In this document: piece by piece, positions 1 through 9,031 of the stretch | How positions within the stretch are numbered: position 1 is the first letter of the stretch | Layout of the letters: every line of letters begins with the position of its first letter | Source: Bog-473 sp963717455 | GTDB lineage: Bacteria; Actinomycetota; Acidimicrobiia; Acidimicrobiales; RAAP-2 | Length of the DNA: 64,000 bases | NCBI GenBank assembly: GCA_963717455.1 | Contig: OY970336.1 | Span: forward strand, 3,658,001-3,722,000 | Direction: 5' to 3' | Program-made: the position numbers and the translations under genes | The notes under the pieces: model-generated | Databases searched by the model: none | What the model saw: the letters and a program-made list of their open reading frames with translations, nothing else | Told to the model about the DNA's origin: nothing

Positions 1-241
1 CCCCGACGCGCGCCCGGACTCGGGGTGGCCCACGACGGCGGGACGGGTACGGGCCCCGGCCGGGTCCGTGGCGTTCTCGACGGACTGATGTCCCACATCA
101 GCATTCTTGAACAGGAAATGTCTGCCTGGCACCCGGCCGAGGACGAACACGCTCCGGCTCCGACTGTTTGATCTCACTACGCTTCGACAGCGGCACGGCT
201 GCCGCAGAGGGATGGTGCGGGACATGGAAGGAGCAAAACGG

Positions 242-529
242 GTGGACATCGCAATCGTCGGCAGAACAGTCGTCGAGGAGCTCGGTGACCGGAACGAGGT
301 CGAATGGCAGCTGAGCTCCACGCCCGAGCTCGAGTGGGCCGAGATCTTCCAACTGGCAGGCCCGTCGGACCGCACGGGCTCGATCCAGTGGGTCGAGGGC
401 AGCGGTCCTGACGTCATGGGCGCCGTCGTACGTTGGTTCGTCCCGGACGGCGAGATCGAAGAGGCCGACGCAGAGGTGAGACACCGTCTGTCGGTGGCGA
501 ACCAGAGGTTCGGGTCGGGGGACACCTAG
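242..529 (+). CDS. Hypothetical protein, 95 aa
   Basis: Unrecognised small protein. The GTG start at 242 is preferred because a good ribosome site (GGAAGGAG, about 8 bases upstream) precedes it; the frame stays open further upstream to 107 without support. The protein is acidic, begins with a short hydrophobic stretch (VDIAIVG) and carries an EVEWQLSSTPELEW segment and an acidic C-terminal half. No catalytic motif is visible. It stands alone, followed by about 120 non-coding bases. It could be a small beta-rich domain protein, but no function is claimed. Confidence 0.5.
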   Translation: MDIAIVGRTVVEELGDRNEVEWQLSSTPELEWAEIFQLAGPSDRTGSIQWVEGSGPDVMGAVVRWFVPDGEIEEADAEVRHRLSVANQRFGSGDT

Positions 530-648
530 GGATCGCCGACCCAATTGCAACGGCTCCACCACCGCTCTGACGGCTGAGCGGTGACGGCTCCCGACCAGGC
601 GCTCCCCGATAGCCAAAGGCTCTGTCTTGCGCGAACATTCAGGACCCC

Positions 649-993
649 ATGAGTCTGGGTTACGCCGCGGAGCACTTGCTCGCCGCAGTTCGGTCAGTGG
701 CCGTGTCAGAAGGTCAACTGCAAACCAGGTTGCAAACTGCATGGGACGAGTCGGCGGAGCTGGTTTGGGAGAAGCCATGCCTCACACCGGAGCTTCTGGC
801 CCGGTTCAAGGCACTCTGGGACCGAGTGACCGACAAGACCGCTGGTCCCCGGAGCACCAGGCTTCAACCATTGACCGCGTCGGAGGCCGCCGCAGCCTTC
901 GACGAACTCCTTGCGCTGGCTGTCGAAACAGCGGTCACGGCGATGCAGGCTCCACCTGACATCAGACTCGCCACTCTTGCGGACCTGGCGTAG
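649..993 (+). CDS. Hypothetical protein, 114 aa
   Basis: Unrecognised, mostly alpha-helical protein rich in Ala, Leu and Glu. It reads AAEHLLAAVRSVAVSEG near the N-terminus and ends with the helical segment SEAAAAFDELLALAVETAVT. No transmembrane segment, signal peptide or catalytic motif is seen. The ATG at 649 has only a weak AGGA upstream. Opposite-strand and overlapping frames here have less protein-like composition, so this frame is the most likely coding one. Confidence 0.45.
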   Translation: MSLGYAAEHLLAAVRSVAVSEGQLQTRLQTAWDESAELVWEKPCLTPELLARFKALWDRVTDKTAGPRSTRLQPLTASEAAAAFDELLALAVETAVTAMQAPPDIRLATLADLA

Positions 994-1175
994 CGCTTCA
1001 CACAGCCTCGCTTCGTCCTAGACCCGGCGGGCACCTTGCCGGTGAGGGTGCACACCATGCGGCATCCCTCCTTCGTGGTGACCGCCCGCTTCGCACTCGG
1101 CCCTGCTGAAGGGAGACCGCCCCGGCCTCCGCCATCGTCTCAGCCGTTCGGAGTTGACTTGAAGTGCACTTGAAG

Positions 1176-1823
1176 ATGTACACAACGATCATGCGCATGA
1201 GGAAGCAGCTCGGTCGTCGGATCGTCTCCCAGTTCATGCATCCCCGCGGACTGCCTGGGCGACTCGTGGGTTGGGAGATGGCGCTGCGGCCTTCGAACCG
1301 CAAGCGCAACGCCTGGGCGGTGTCACTGATGGATGTGCAACCCTCGGACTGCGTCCTCGAGATCGGGTTCGGGCCTGGTATTGCGATCCGGGAGATCGGA
1401 CGGCGGGCGACTCGTGGCCACGTCGTCGGCATCGATCGGTCTGCCGTGATGCGCGCCCAGGCTGCACGTCGCAACGCGGTGGCGATGCGTGCTGGTCGCG
1501 TGTCCCTCGTCGTTGCGTCGATCGACGACCCGCCCGCTTTCGAGTGGGCGTTCGACAAGATCCTGGCCGTCAACAACATGGGGATGTGGTCGCAGCCCGT
1601 GCTGCGGGTGAAAGAACTCACGGGCTTGCTGCGCGGCGGAGGACTCATGGCGATCGTCTCGCAGCCGCGTTGTCCGGGCGCGACCGCCGCGACCACGGCC
1701 GCTGCTGCAGGCCAGATCGTCGACACGCTCGAGGCGGCGGGGCTCGTCTCGATTCGAGTCGAGACGTTGGACCTGAAGCCTCCGGTCGCGTGCGTCGTGG
1801 GGACGGTCTCAGCCGCCTTCTGA
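1176..1823 (+). CDS. Class I SAM-dependent methyltransferase, about 215 aa
   Basis: Likely transfers a methyl group from S-adenosylmethionine to an unknown small molecule. Motif I (VLEIGFGPG) of the Rossmann-like methyltransferase fold is clear about 60 residues in. It is followed by the acidic motif II region (GHVVGIDRS) and a post-motif strand (LRGGGLMAIVSQP). The N-terminal region (RRIVSQFMHPRGLPGRLVGWEM) matches the short actinobacterial methyltransferases that begin with a basic cap helix. The start is uncertain: GTG at 1164 and ATG at 1176 and 1191 are in frame, and none has a strong ribosome site. It is a stand-alone gene facing the VOC genes convergently. Confidence 0.7.
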   Translation: MYTTIMRMRKQLGRRIVSQFMHPRGLPGRLVGWEMALRPSNRKRNAWAVSLMDVQPSDCVLEIGFGPGIAIREIGRRATRGHVVGIDRSAVMRAQAARRNAVAMRAGRVSLVVASIDDPPAFEWAFDKILAVNNMGMWSQPVLRVKELTGLLRGGGLMAIVSQPRCPGATAATTAAAAGQIVDTLEAAGLVSIRVETLDLKPPVACVVGTVSAAF

Positions 1824-1896
1824 GGTGTTGAACGTGACCCCGGATGATCGACCAGCCCCCAATCCGGGGTCATGGGCCAGGTGTCGTGCTCCTTGG

Positions 1897-2265
1897 TCAG
1901 CTGCCGTAGGGCCGAGTGAGCACCTCCATATTGTGACCGGAGGGATCCTCGAAGTAGAAGCCGCGTCCGTGGTTGTTGATGCGGTTCTCCTGCTGGTGCC
2001 CGGGGTCAGCCCAATAGGTAAGCCCACGTTCTGTGACCCGGGTGAAGATGGCGTCGAATTCCTCCTCCGTGACAAGGAAGGCGTAGTGATGATGTTCCGG
2101 AGCCCTTCGGTCGTCGTAGTCGAGACTGACGCCATTGGCGGTCTCGAGGCACATGAACGGCCCGAACGGCTTCGGGGGATCGAGGCCGAGGATCTCGGCA
2201 AGAAAGTTGGCCGACGCCTCCTTGTCCTCTACCGGGACGATGGTGTGGTTGAGCTCAACTGCCAT
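1897..2265 (-). CDS. VOC family (glyoxalase/bleomycin resistance-type) protein, 122 aa
   Basis: Vicinal-oxygen-chelate fold protein of one or two beta-alpha-beta-beta-beta units, normally a metal-dependent enzyme or a small-molecule binding protein. Family signs are the N-terminal LNHTIVPVEDKEAS, the central HHHYAFLV, and the C-terminal FYFEDPSGHNMEVLTRPYG, where the penultimate strand carries the metal-ligand Glu. The ATG at 2265 is chosen because GGAGGGAGG lies just upstream. The longer frame to 2403 has no such signal. A second VOC gene follows upstream on the same strand. Substrate is unknown. Confidence 0.8.
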   Translation of the reverse strand: MAVELNHTIVPVEDKEASANFLAEILGLDPPKPFGPFMCLETANGVSLDYDDRRAPEHHHYAFLVTEEEFDAIFTRVTERGLTYWADPGHQQENRINNHGRGFYFEDPSGHNMEVLTRPYGS

Positions 2266-2417
2266 GGCGCCTCCCTCCAGGTTGCTACCAACACCCATTA
2301 TTGGCCCGGTCAGGTACGGAGCGCTCGACGCGACCGATGCTGCCACCGGCCGCCACACCACGCTCCGTGGGTGCGCACCGAGCCGACTAGCAGGGGCACC
2401 CAATCCACAACGGGTCC

Positions 2418-2771
2418 TCAGTAGACGACCCGAAAGCCTCCTATGAAGGTGATCCTGTTGCCATCAGGGTCGGTGATACTCGCCGTCCCCACACCCTTGT
2501 TGGCCGTCTGAATCTCGTCGAGCACGAGGCCCCTCGCCGCGAGCTCAGAGGCCTGCGCCTCCAGATCGTCAACGGCGAAGTTGAGAAGCGTGGACCCCGC
2601 TCGCTCTGGGTCGTGAAAGACCTGCACCCAGCCGGTTTCGGTGATTCTCCACTCAACCAGCGAGTCCATGGGGTGGTTGTCTTCGGGACGACCAATGAGA
2701 GCCTCGTACCATCGCTGCGCCGCTTGGATGTCAGAAACGGGGACGACGGCAAGAACGTGGTGAATAGCCAT
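2418..2771 (-). CDS. VOC family protein, 117 aa
   Basis: Second VOC-fold protein. It reads IHHVLAVVPVSDIQAAQRWYEALIG at its start and ends with ITDPDGNRITFIGGF, the usual strand pattern of the family. The internal EWRITETGWVQVFHDPERAG segment is typical of the small VOC proteins that act as dimers. The ATG at 2771 follows a GGAAGGA site; the in-frame extension to 2840 is not supported. It is only distantly like its neighbour at 1897-2265, so this is not a recent duplication. Substrate is unknown. Confidence 0.8.
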   Translation of the reverse strand: MAIHHVLAVVPVSDIQAAQRWYEALIGRPEDNHPMDSLVEWRITETGWVQVFHDPERAGSTLLNFAVDDLEAQASELAARGLVLDEIQTANKGVGTASITDPDGNRITFIGGFRVVY

Positions 2772-2882
2772 GAGCGAGGTCCTTCCCCCATTTCGGCGCG
2801 CCGAACCGCACCACTGTGCCACCTGCTCTCTTGACGCCACCTGCAGTCTTGACCTGGGGCATGCAGACCCTCGGGGAGGCTC

Positions 2883-3329
2883 CTACCCGACGGGCGCGTT
2901 CAAGGCTTCCGTGATGTCGTTGATCGCCGTGTGCTCGGACTCGTTCACTGCTTGACCATGCTCTCGGTGAGCAGCTGCGACTCTGTGGGTCAGCGTGACG
3001 ATGAACCGGCGATATTCGTCGACCTCTGCCGGCGTGGCCTTGCTCTCGAGCAGAGCGACCGAATCACGGAGGTGTTGCAGACCGTGCTGCTTGAGCTCCT
3101 CGGGAGAGTGATAGTGCGTGTGATCCCGCTCAGGTTTCGCCGCGACTATCTCGTCGAGAAGTTCGCTCTTGCCGTGCTGCTGGCGCGCCTCGACATAGGC
3201 CTTCGCCATGGCGATGGTCTCGCGAAACGAGCCCCCTCTCTGGGCGGTGACCACGATCATTCCAGCACTTGGTGGCGCTTCTAGGATCAGCTGCCACTCC
3301 TCAGCCGTGAAATCTGACTTCGAGGTCAT
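2883..3329 (-). CDS. Conserved hypothetical protein, 148 aa
   Basis: I recognise the pattern of an uncharacterised actinobacterial family that begins SDFTAEEWQLILEAPPSAGM and continues VVTAQRGGSFRETIAMAKAY. No function is known to me. The sequence looks helical and soluble, with a central acidic, His-rich loop (ERDHTHYHSPEELKQHG) and a C-terminal four-helix-like region (RRFIVTLTHRVAAAHREHG). The ATG at 3329 fits the family start; upstream in-frame sequence is not protein-like. It lies in a run of small unrelated genes on the same strand. Confidence 0.65.
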   Translation of the reverse strand: MTSKSDFTAEEWQLILEAPPSAGMIVVTAQRGGSFRETIAMAKAYVEARQQHGKSELLDEIVAAKPERDHTHYHSPEELKQHGLQHLRDSVALLESKATPAEVDEYRRFIVTLTHRVAAAHREHGQAVNESEHTAINDITEALNAPVG

Positions 3330-3679
3330 CCCCAGCCTCCGATCGCGAGCACTCGCCATCTCCGTTCGTCGCACACACCGTACTGTCCGGTCGCACAGGT
3401 GTGCGGCATTGCGGCAGTCGCGACTCGCCACCAACACGGGGTCTGCTCTTGAAGCGCCGAAGGAGCGCTACATGGTCTCGAAGACAAGGAATTCCTCGAC
3501 GACCGTGGAGCCCTGACGCTTCCCTCCTCTGGCTTGTGTTCCCTCCTGCAACTGGGCTCTGGCACTGATGCTCCCCAGCGGCGAAAGACTGCTCTCAGGG
3601 CATCTCCGAGGTCCTCGTCAGCCACGCCCAATACCGGCGACGGGTGCACCCGAGTGAACTCCAGAGGCATGCTGGACGG

Positions 3680-4174
3680 GTGGCCACCGATAGAGAACTT
3701 CGGATACGGAATCAAGCAGTTGGGGCCGGGGAGACCTGCCGTAGGATCTTGCAGACCCTCCCGACGTGGTTCGGCATTCCAGCCTCAGTTGAGGACTACA
3801 TTGCCACCGCGGATCGGTCTCCCACCGTCATTGCATCACGAGGAGGTCAGGACGTCGGCCTTCTCACGCTCCTGAGACACAGCCGGTACGCCGCCGAGGT
3901 CTACGTGATAGCCGTGCTGCCGGAGCTTCATCGCCAAGGCATCGGCCGGGCGTTGCTCGGGCACGCCGAAGGCATGTTGGCCGCCGACGGTGTGGAGTTT
4001 CTCCAAGTGAAGACACTCGCTCCGAGCAAGCCCGACGACGGGTACCACAAGACGCGAGCGTTCTATCTTGCTTACGGCTTCCGACCACTCGAAGAGTTCC
4101 GGAACTTGTGGGACGCTGAGAACCCGGCTCTCCAGATGATCAAGGTCATTCCGAAGGTGGGTGTGGTCCAGTAG
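3680..4174 (+). CDS. GNAT family N-acetyltransferase, about 164 aa
   Basis: Acetyl-CoA-dependent acyltransferase. The acetyl-CoA binding motif A is visible as VYVIAVLPELHRQGIGRALLGHAE (Q/RxxGxG/A form: RQGIGR), followed by FLQVKTLAPS and the C-terminal ARAFYLAYGFRPLEEF-type strand (here TRAFYLAYGFRP). The N-terminal part (RILQTLPTWFGIPASVEDYI) is the usual substrate side. GTG 3680 is preferred because family similarity starts there; the frame runs further upstream to 3644. Acceptor substrate is unknown. Confidence 0.8.
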   Translation: MATDRELRIRNQAVGAGETCRRILQTLPTWFGIPASVEDYIATADRSPTVIASRGGQDVGLLTLLRHSRYAAEVYVIAVLPELHRQGIGRALLGHAEGMLAADGVEFLQVKTLAPSKPDDGYHKTRAFYLAYGFRPLEEFRNLWDAENPALQMIKVIPKVGVVQ

Positions 4175-4232
4175 CTCAGACCCGGCGAACCGGGCACCGG
4201 TGAGCCAGCGGGCCGACCTCGAGTAGGCAAGA

Positions 4233-4568
4233 ATGCCTGCCATGGCGTTTGGTCAGCAGTCTGGTCCGCCGGCCTCGGCAAACCAGGTACGAGAGCTCTT
4301 AGACCTCCTCAAGGGAGCCGGACATTCCGACTTCCGCGATGCGCGCGGCCCAATGGGCTTTACGCAGCGGCAGGCCGCAGGAAAGTTCTCACGTGACGAA
4401 GCGGCGACATTCATCGCCCAGCTACTGGACGCGGAGTCTGACGGGAGTATTGCCATTGCTTCGCCAACGTGGCGGCAATCCGCCCAAGAGAAAATGTTGA
4501 GCTCTCTGCCTTCGGAACAGCTCGCCGGTGAGCTTCGTCGTCGCGGATGGACTGCCATCGAGCCCTAG
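4233..4568 (+). CDS. Conserved actinobacterial hypothetical protein, 111 aa
   Basis: Small uncharacterised protein that I recognise by its central block: PPASANQVRELLDLLKGAGH, then FRDARGPMGFTQRQAAGKFSRDEA. The last part reads like a small helical domain ending in RRGWTAIEP. ATG codons at 4233 and 4242 are both possible. No catalytic residues are evident. The gene follows the GNAT gene after about 60 bases and may be independent. Confidence 0.6.
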   Translation: MPAMAFGQQSGPPASANQVRELLDLLKGAGHSDFRDARGPMGFTQRQAAGKFSRDEAATFIAQLLDAESDGSIAIASPTWRQSAQEKMLSSLPSEQLAGELRRRGWTAIEP

Positions 4569-4569
4569 A

Positions 4570-5045
4570 GCCGGCGATGATGTGGAACGGCATGTCAAGG
4601 TCTCCAGGCACGCTGGTTTTCACCTGCTTTGAGCGCGACGCACCAGAGGTGCGGCGCTTGACTGCCATGAGCAGACGACGGGGCCCCGGGGTCAACACGC
4701 AGCGCCCGCAGCCCGAAGGACGAGGACGAACGGTGTTGAGGCCGGGGTGGAGGCTGCTACTCGACTCCCCGCGTAGCTCGGGGTGGTGACCGAGGAAGTG
4801 CTCGACGACGCGCCGGAGCGCGGTGGATCGGAGAACCGCCACGATGACGTACGCGAGTCGGAATCGCAGGACAGCCATTCGCAGGTAGGTGCCTCTGAAT
4901 CGGGGCTCCCGTGGCGCCCTCGCAAAGAGGGACGCTGGGAGTAACGCCGGCGAGGATCTGCTCTGCTGCGGCGGTGCTCCGGCGCGTCGTGGAGGACTCG
5001 GTCAGATGCGGCGCCGATCGCGCGCTGACCGAGAGAGCGGACATG
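4570..5045. other. Gene-poor stretch before the IS110 element
   Basis: No frame here looks like a real protein; the overlapping frames on both strands are Arg/Pro/Ser-rich, as expected of GC-rich non-coding DNA. The right part presumably includes the end of the adjacent IS110 element, which lacks terminal inverted repeats and so cannot be delimited by eye. Confidence 0.4.
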
Positions 5046-6149
5046 TCAGTCCTCGGCCACCATCTCGGCCCACAAGAACCCGGCGAGCTCACGGGCCACG
5101 GCGGCGGCGACGATGGAGCGCACGTTCTTGTGCGCGGCGAGCTGACGGAAGCGAGAGGTGAGGCGGACCTGGGCCTCCCAGGATCGTGCGACCGTGGCCG
5201 GGGTGCAGACCTTTTGGCGTTGAGCGATTCCCGCACCGACACTCGGGCGGTGCTGGTAGCTCCAGGCGGCCTCGCAGAGCTGGCCGCGCAGGTGCGCATT
5301 GCCGGCCCGGGTGATGTGGGTGCGGTGCTGGCTCAGCCCGCTCGAGTGTTCCCCGGGCACGAGCCCGGTGAAGCTCATGAAGGGCCGAGCCCGGGGGAAA
5401 CGCCGCCAGTCGAAGACCTCGGCGCCCAGGCAGAGCGCGCCGATGCGGGTGACCCCTCTGTAGGCGGCGAGACGGGTGACCGCAGCTCCGAAGGGCTCGG
5501 TATCGCACCATGGGAGCAGGTCGGCTTCGACTGCCTCGAGCGAGCTGTCGCGTAGGCGCACCGTCGAGAGGTAGTGCGCGTAGGTCGACGCCAAGGCGCG
5601 GTCCTCGAAGTGGCGCGTCGCCAGCCAGCGCTCGTGGGCCTGCGTCCACGTCGAGCCGCCGCGCCAGATGACCGAGTGACGCAAGAGGAAACCTGAAAGG
5701 CGGTTGCGAGCCCTCGTCAGGTCCTGGACCATGTCGCCGCGCGTGCGGCACAGGTCGCGCACGGCCTCTTGGGCCGGGGTCGGGATGGCGACGGGGGTGA
5801 GCTGACCCGCCCGGTGCAGCCCGGCCAGGCGCTTGGCATCGCGCCGATCGGTCTTGATGCGATCGCCCGAGCCCTTCGGGACCAAGGAGGGAGCGACCAC
5901 GTCGCAGCGGACCCGGAGCGAGCTGAGCAGGCGCTGGAGGTCGTAGCCGGTGGGGCCGGCCTCATAACAGGCCCACAGGCTGCTCGGCCGACCGAGGCGT
6001 TTGATCAGGCGCCGGACCGAGGTCTCGTCGTTGAAGATCTTGTCGACCTCGGCGACGTCACGATCTGGCGGCAGCACCGCCACCGAGATCGTGTCCTTTG
6101 AAACGTCCATCCCGACGTGGATAAATCCGCGATGCGCAATACTCGACAC
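5046..6149 (-). CDS. IS110 family transposase (DEDD), 367 aa
   Basis: Intact transposase of the IS110/IS1111 type, which moves DNA with a RuvC-like DEDD catalytic site plus a C-terminal serine-containing Transposase_20 domain. The N-terminal domain shows GMDVSKDTISVAVL (first Asp), YEAGPTGY (Glu) and DRRDAKRLAGLHRAGQL (Asp pair). The C-terminal domain shows YRGVTRIGA, the active-serine region PFMSFTGLVPGEHSSG and HITRAGNAHLRGQLCEAAW. Length is normal for the family. Flanks at roughly 4.9-5.0 and 6.15-6.3 kb would hold the ends and any bridge RNA. Confidence 0.93.
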   Translation of the reverse strand: MSSIAHRGFIHVGMDVSKDTISVAVLPPDRDVAEVDKIFNDETSVRRLIKRLGRPSSLWACYEAGPTGYDLQRLLSSLRVRCDVVAPSLVPKGSGDRIKTDRRDAKRLAGLHRAGQLTPVAIPTPAQEAVRDLCRTRGDMVQDLTRARNRLSGFLLRHSVIWRGGSTWTQAHERWLATRHFEDRALASTYAHYLSTVRLRDSSLEAVEADLLPWCDTEPFGAAVTRLAAYRGVTRIGALCLGAEVFDWRRFPRARPFMSFTGLVPGEHSSGLSQHRTHITRAGNAHLRGQLCEAAWSYQHRPSVGAGIAQRQKVCTPATVARSWEAQVRLTSRFRQLAAHKNVRSIVAAAVARELAGFLWAEMVAED

Positions 6150-6304
6150 GGCCGGTTCCTCCTTCCGTATGTCGGCTCCATTCGCCGCTCAACGCGAATG
6201 ATCCACGAAGATGCGGCTGTTGGGGAGCCGGCCGTTCCATGCTGAATCGGGGGCACGCTTCGAGTGGCATCCGTTCGGTAGGTCGGGCGTCAAGGCGTCG
6301 CGAA

Positions 6305-7009
6305 CTACGTGCCCTTCACGAATGAAAGCACCATAGGTACGACACGGTTGACGGCCCGGAAAGCTTCCGAGTGATCGGCGTGAGGCACGCCTTCGAACTT
6401 GACGCCACTCGATTCCGCGACGGCCAGCGCCACGTCATACCAAGGTTCACGAGTTCCCACGTAGTTGAAGGTGCGTTCTGGCAGCGGAAGGTCCTCAGCA
6501 GCATGCGGACTTGCCATGGACCGGACCGCGGCGGCGGCCGCGAGAGGATCATTTCGACACGTGAAGAGCTCGCGGGTTGGTTCGACGTACGGCATGTTCT
6601 GTTCGACAAATCCAGCGACGCCCAGCTCTTCGAGCACGGTGGCTCCAGGAGTGAATATGTTGTCTCGATCTTGGGGTGTAAATGCCGCCAGATTCCCGCC
6701 GACCACCAAGGCAACCGTTCGATCTGAGTGCTGTTTGGCGAACGCTGTCGCCACGACACACCCCATGCTGTAGCCCCAGACGACCGCCTTCTCGATGCCA
6801 GCTTCATCAAGAACAGCGATCATGTCGGCAACCTGTCCATCGAGATCGTAGGCGTCGACGTCATGAGGCTTGTCGCCATTCCCGAATCCCAAAGGATCCA
6901 CCGCAACAACCCGATGGGATGGCGAGAGCAACTCGATATAGCCGGTGTCTCCAATCTTGGCCTGCTTGGAGCAAGCCTGAGATGAGCAGAACTCCTGGAC
7001 CGTCTCCAA
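6305..7009 (-). pseudogene. Alpha/beta hydrolase, N-terminally damaged (234 aa)
   Basis: Alpha/beta-hydrolase-fold enzyme remnant. The nucleophile elbow (VWGYSMGCVVA, Ser nucleophile), the strand HRVVAVDPLGFGNGDKP before it, and the C-terminal His region (VPHADHSEAF) are all present. The usual first strand with the HG oxyanion motif is absent. Residues 1-20 (METVQEFCSSQACSKQ) do not resemble the family, and homology begins abruptly at DTGYIELLSPSHRVV. This suggests the 5' end was lost or shifted out of frame. It lies between an IS110 and a transposon, consistent with insertion-linked decay. Confidence 0.65.
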
Positions 7010-7215
7010 GTCTGAGAGTTGATCCGAAACCCACGAGATCGGATGCGCATGACCCCCCTAGCTCTCGCCTAGATGGAGGTCGATCCTAAGGGCCGAGCCA
7101 GTCCGACGAAAGCCTGTCCGGCGCAAGGGGAGCGCTTGACCACCGACCCGGCGTCACGGGGGCACCCGCCAACGAGTGGTCGAACTCACTCTCAGCTTGC
7201 AGTTAAACGTTCGCC

Positions 7216-7575
7216 CTAGCCGCTAATGGCTTCCTTCAAGAGCAGTTCGGTGGCCTTCGCATCCACCTTTCGGATCTGATTGAGCAGCGTCTTGATGCGG
7301 CGGTCGTTGCCGATCCACTCCTGATAGAGCTGCGCTTCTCGGTCAGTCAGTCGCTTGGTCACCGTCTTGCCGTTCACCTTCGCGGTCCACTGCCAGTAGG
7401 GCCCGTGAGGAGTAGGCGGGTCAGCGTTGCATCGGCAGCCGACCGACGTGCAGTGGGTGAAACGGCGAGTCACACTGCCGGCGGCAACGATCCCGATCTC
7501 GGCGATCTGGGCCGCCAACTCTTTGTGTCGCCGGTCGTACTCGGCCAGCCGCTCCTCGACCCTCGTCCGTGCCAT
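7216..7575 (-). CDS. DUF6788-like transposon accessory protein, 119 aa
   Basis: Small basic protein encoded divergently from the transposase. The N-terminal half is a predicted coiled helix (RTRVEERLAEYDRRHKELAAQ). It is followed by a Cys cluster (CTSVGCRCNADPPTPHGPYW) that may bind zinc or DNA, then WTAKVNGKTVTKRLT and a C-terminal helical region. The ATG at 7575 is preferred over 7602 because AAGGAG lies just upstream. The same protein type accompanies the second copy at 40689-41051, so it is part of the element. Its role, whether repressor, end-binding or target factor, is inference. Confidence 0.75.
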   Translation of the reverse strand: MARTRVEERLAEYDRRHKELAAQIAEIGIVAAGSVTRRFTHCTSVGCRCNADPPTPHGPYWQWTAKVNGKTVTKRLTDREAQLYQEWIGNDRRIKTLLNQIRKVDAKATELLLKEAISG

Positions 7576-7619
7576 TGCGCTCCTTGTGTCCACGACCAGC
7601 ATCCCTCATTGGTGCCATG

Positions 7620-7641
7620 CAGACAGTAAGCATACTGTCTG
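7620..7641. promoter_or_regulatory. Perfect 9-bp inverted repeat abutting the transposase start
   Basis: CAGACAGTA at 7620-7628 and TACTGTCTG at 7633-7641 are exact reverse complements separated by 4 bases. The right arm ends one base before the transposase ATG at 7643, so there is no room for a normal ribosome site. The homologous place in copy 2 also carries a perfect palindrome of different sequence. It looks like an operator or a translation-blocking hairpin. Confidence 0.65.
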
Positions 7642-7642
7642 A

Positions 7643-8992
7643 ATGGGATCCTCCGACCGGTCCATTGCCGAGGTGAGGGACTTCCGTTCGTCGCTCCACC
7701 GCTGCCTCTCGCCCTGGGGAGACGCTCTCTTCGAGCTCTGCGATGCAGTGCTGTGCTCACCGGCCCCGGTCGGATCGGTGCCCTCCCTCAGCCTCGAGCC
7801 GGAGTTCCGGCGCAGCCACGGCAGTCTCTACAAGTCCTTGGCCGAGGGAGACGTCGACGAAGTTCGGCTTCGCCAGTTGCTGGTCGAGCACCGTCCCAAA
7901 GAGTGGCCCTTGGTCTTTGCCGTCGATGCCTCGACCTGGGACCGCTGCGATGCCGAGTGCAGCCCCGAACGGGGCTTCCACTACTCGGCTTCCAAGCACT
8001 CCGCCGGCCAGCCCATCGTGGCCGGGTGGTCCTATCAGTGGATCAGCCAGCTGAACTGGGCGCCCGACAGCTGGACCGCTCCACTCGACGTCCTGCGCAT
8101 CAGCCCGTCCATGGAGGCAGCGGACGCCACCATCGATCAAGTCAAGCGCCTCGTCGGCCTCCTACCAGATGACGGCGATGTCCCTCTCTTTGTCTTCGAC
8201 GCCGGCTATGACGGCATCGCCCTCGGCCACGGGCTCACCGACACCCGGGCCGAGGTGCTGGTGCGCATTGCCTCGACCCGGGTCTTCCATCCCGACCCCG
8301 AGCCTCGCACCGACGGAGCACGGGGTCGTCCGCCGCGTCACGGCCCCCGCTTCATGCTTTCCAACGAGGAGACCTGGACCGCTCCCGACGCTGAACTCAT
8401 CACCACCGTCCGCCGCTACGGGAAGGTCACGGTGGCGGCCTGGCACAACCTGCATCCGAGACTGCATGGCCGGGGGCGCTGGCGCGACTGTGAGGAACCG
8501 CCGATCATCAAAGGCAGTGTCATCCGGGTCGAGGTCGAACACCTACCAAAGCCGGCAGGACGGATCAAAAAGACCCTGTGGCTGTGGTGGTCTGGTGACG
8601 GCGAGCCCGACCTCGATCTGTGCTGGCGGGCCTATCTGCGTCGGTTCGACATCGAGCACACCTTCCGGTTCATGAAGGGGACATTGGGATGGACGACACC
8701 GTCGCTGCAGATGCCCGAACAGGCCGACCGGTGGAGTTGGTTGGTCCTTGCCGCCTACACACAGCTTCGTCTCGCTCGTCAGCTCGTCGACGACCTCCGA
8801 CTGCCTTGGGAACGACCGTGCGACCCGAACAAACTCACCCCAGCGCGAGTCCGCAGAGGGTTTCGGCGACTGCGTGCACACCTCGGCACACCCGCCCACC
8901 CACCGAAACCCTCGACCCCGGGACCGGGGCGACCCAAAGGAACGCGAAAACCGCCCAGAAAGCGCTATCCGGCGGTCAAGAAGGCAGCTTGA
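7643..8992 (+). CDS. DDE-type transposase (NF041680-like), 449 aa
   Basis: Transposase of the element at 7191-9023. An RNase H-like catalytic core is suggested by PLVFAVDASTWDRCDAECS (first Asp), VPLFVFDAGYDGIALGH (second Asp) and the late DIEHTFRFMKGTLGWTTP with Glu in EHTFR, the usual DDE spacing for IS4-like enzymes. A basic tail (RPKGTRKPPRKRYPAVKKAA) closes the protein. It is intact and about 75 percent alike by eye to the 456-aa protein at 39259-40629. Family naming is from memory; the DDE assignment is by pattern. Confidence 0.85.
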   Translation: MGSSDRSIAEVRDFRSSLHRCLSPWGDALFELCDAVLCSPAPVGSVPSLSLEPEFRRSHGSLYKSLAEGDVDEVRLRQLLVEHRPKEWPLVFAVDASTWDRCDAECSPERGFHYSASKHSAGQPIVAGWSYQWISQLNWAPDSWTAPLDVLRISPSMEAADATIDQVKRLVGLLPDDGDVPLFVFDAGYDGIALGHGLTDTRAEVLVRIASTRVFHPDPEPRTDGARGRPPRHGPRFMLSNEETWTAPDAELITTVRRYGKVTVAAWHNLHPRLHGRGRWRDCEEPPIIKGSVIRVEVEHLPKPAGRIKKTLWLWWSGDGEPDLDLCWRAYLRRFDIEHTFRFMKGTLGWTTPSLQMPEQADRWSWLVLAAYTQLRLARQLVDDLRLPWERPCDPNKLTPARVRRGFRRLRAHLGTPAHPPKPSTPGPGRPKGTRKPPRKRYPAVKKAA

Positions 8993-9031
8993 ACAGCGAC
9001 CGGGGGTTTAATTGCAAGCTAAGTTGGATGC

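Larger units (their letters stand above)
7191..9023. mobile_element. Divergent two-gene transposon, copy 1 (1833 bp)
   Basis: The ends are imperfect 18-bp inverted repeats at 7191-7208 (CTCAGCTTGCAGTTAAAC) and 9006-9023 (16 of 18 matching as reverse complement). Inside are two divergent genes: a small DUF6788-like accessory gene leftward and a DDE-type transposase rightward, sharing a 67-base promoter gap with a perfect palindrome. No clear target duplication is seen. A diverged copy with the same layout but opposite orientation lies at 39228-41070. Confidence 0.85.

Noticed and set aside
98..778. 226-aa minus-strand frame at the window start
   Set aside because: Arg/Pro/Ser-rich, no motif, and it overlaps better + strand frames.
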